Shown piece by piece: positions 63,443 to 64,000 of a DNA stretch of 64,000 bases. Source of the DNA: Alkalihalobacillus sp. LMS39 (GTDB lineage: Bacteria; Bacillota; Bacilli; Bacillales; Bacillaceae_F); assembly GCF_022812285.1 (NCBI RefSeq), contig NZ_CP093300.1, forward strand, positions 3,038,001-3,102,000, written 5' to 3'. Under the pieces are notes generated by a model. It was not told where the DNA came from. It was given only the letters and a program-made list of their open reading frames with translations, and ran no database searches. The first letter of the stretch is position 1. Each line of letters starts with the position of its first letter. The translations under genes and the position numbers were made by a program.

Positions 63443-64000
63443 TTGTATGATTATGCTAGACATTTAGCGATGGAATTTTTAAAAGGGGACCATTTCACAA
63501 GTTGGTCACTCATCCAACAACAAATTGATGATGGGATGAGTTCTTATTTTATATTTGATTACGTTCTTCGTGATGCGATGTTTTATATTGGCCATATGTG
63601 GGAAAATAATGAAATAGGCGTTGCTGACGAACATTTGGCCACTTCCATATGTGATTATGTTTTAACAAGATATAATTTCGATCGCCACCCGTTAACAAAT
63701 CGTGAAAAACGCGCGATGTTCTTTTGTGTTGAAGGTGAAGAACATTATTTAGGTGCAAAAATGGCTTCTTCCCTTTTTCAGGAGGCTGGTTGGGACGTAA
63801 AGTATTTAGGGCCTAACCTTCCTTTAGAATATGCTCTCTTTAATGCAAAAAAATGGCGCCCTGATGTTATCGGTCTATCGATTACATTACCTTTACATTT
63901 ACCAAAATTAAAAGACTATGTTTATTCACTAGAACATTTGCCACATCGGCCAAAAGTCATTGTTGGTAGTCGCTTAATTGAAAAATATGACTTTACTCCG
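63443..64000 (+). CDS. Cobalamin-binding protein with CarH-like photosensor motif (partial)
   Basis: The first 186 codons, with the end outside the window. An all-helical cap domain (about 1-90) contains MWENNEIGVADEHLAT. Trp, nine residues, then Glu-His is exactly the W-x9-EH signature of light-sensing B12 proteins such as CarH. The B12-binding Rossmann part has EGEEHYLGAKMASSLFQEAG (ExxHxxG with the lower-ligand His) and GWDVKYLGPNLPLEYALFNA. No MerR DNA-binding domain precedes it, so it is not a CarH repressor. The start is TTG 63443 eight bases after AGGAG. Output might be a C-terminal STAS or partner protein downstream. Confidence 0.87.
   Translation, partial: MYDYARHLAMEFLKGDHFTSWSLIQQQIDDGMSSYFIFDYVLRDAMFYIGHMWENNEIGVADEHLATSICDYVLTRYNFDRHPLTNREKRAMFFCVEGEEHYLGAKMASSLFQEAGWDVKYLGPNLPLEYALFNAKKWRPDVIGLSITLPLHLPKLKDYVYSLEHLPHRPKVIVGSRLIEKYDFTP

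Overview
This 64 kb window is chromosomal DNA from a low-GC Gram-positive spore-former of the family Bacillaceae. Many genes resemble Bacillus subtilis housekeeping genes (topB, recQ, ykpA, yppC, ypiB, odhAB, ythAB, ppaC, ku/ligD, uvsE, ampS, queF, ykuK). Shine-Dalgarno sequences are strong, GTG and TTG starts are frequent, and most transcripts end in clear intrinsic terminators. There is no rRNA, tRNA, prophage or CRISPR array. Two genes run off the ends: topB on the left and a cobalamin-binding protein on the right.

Layout. 0-6 kb, all minus strand: topB, then a three-gene unit joining a RsbW-like kinase, a STAS antagonist and a methyl-accepting chemotaxis protein, then recQ. 6-20 kb: a phosphotransferase, a Fur-controlled heme monooxygenase, the ABC-F protein YkpA, an EamA exporter with an epimerase, yppC, an Aas-like fused acyltransferase/acyl-ACP synthetase, ypiB, and a LolD/MacB-type ABC transporter behind a palindromic operator. 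20-27 kb: rarD, a CobW-type GTPase, a HAD-IIIA phosphatase, an HpaB-type monooxygenase and a PAS-PP2C phosphatase. 27-38 kb: two related IS110-type elements flank the TCA-cycle pair odhA-odhB and a cytochrome bd-type oxidase (cydA-cydB plus a 28-residue membrane peptide). 38-46 kb: a polysaccharide-deacetylase lipoprotein, a coiled-coil protein, an acidic-repeat DUF1906 protein, the divergent NHEJ pair ku/ligD, and ppaC. 46-64 kb: a second chemoreceptor, a Mn-catalase operon, uvsE, ampS, an aldo/keto reductase, an esterase, a SIMPL protein, yneR-queF, ykuK, a beta-propeller lipoprotein, a DUF2225 protein, a DSD1-type PLP enzyme, and a B12 protein carrying the W-x9-EH photosensor signature.

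Themes. Several genes bear on DNA damage and stress: RecQ, Ku/LigD, UvsE, Mn-catalase, HmoA. Several belong to partner-switch or sensory signalling: RsbW-like kinase, STAS, PAS-PP2C, two chemoreceptors and the B12 protein. The less ordinary content is intergenic. There are families of structured repeats: a 52-bp unit repeated six times, 50-bp-spaced inverted arrays, a strand-polarised dispersed repeat, a 190-bp folded element present twice, and an arrayed terminator. There are also hairpins that bury ribosome-binding sites, and several small genes under 50 codons. Functions come from reading protein motifs by eye; no database search was run.
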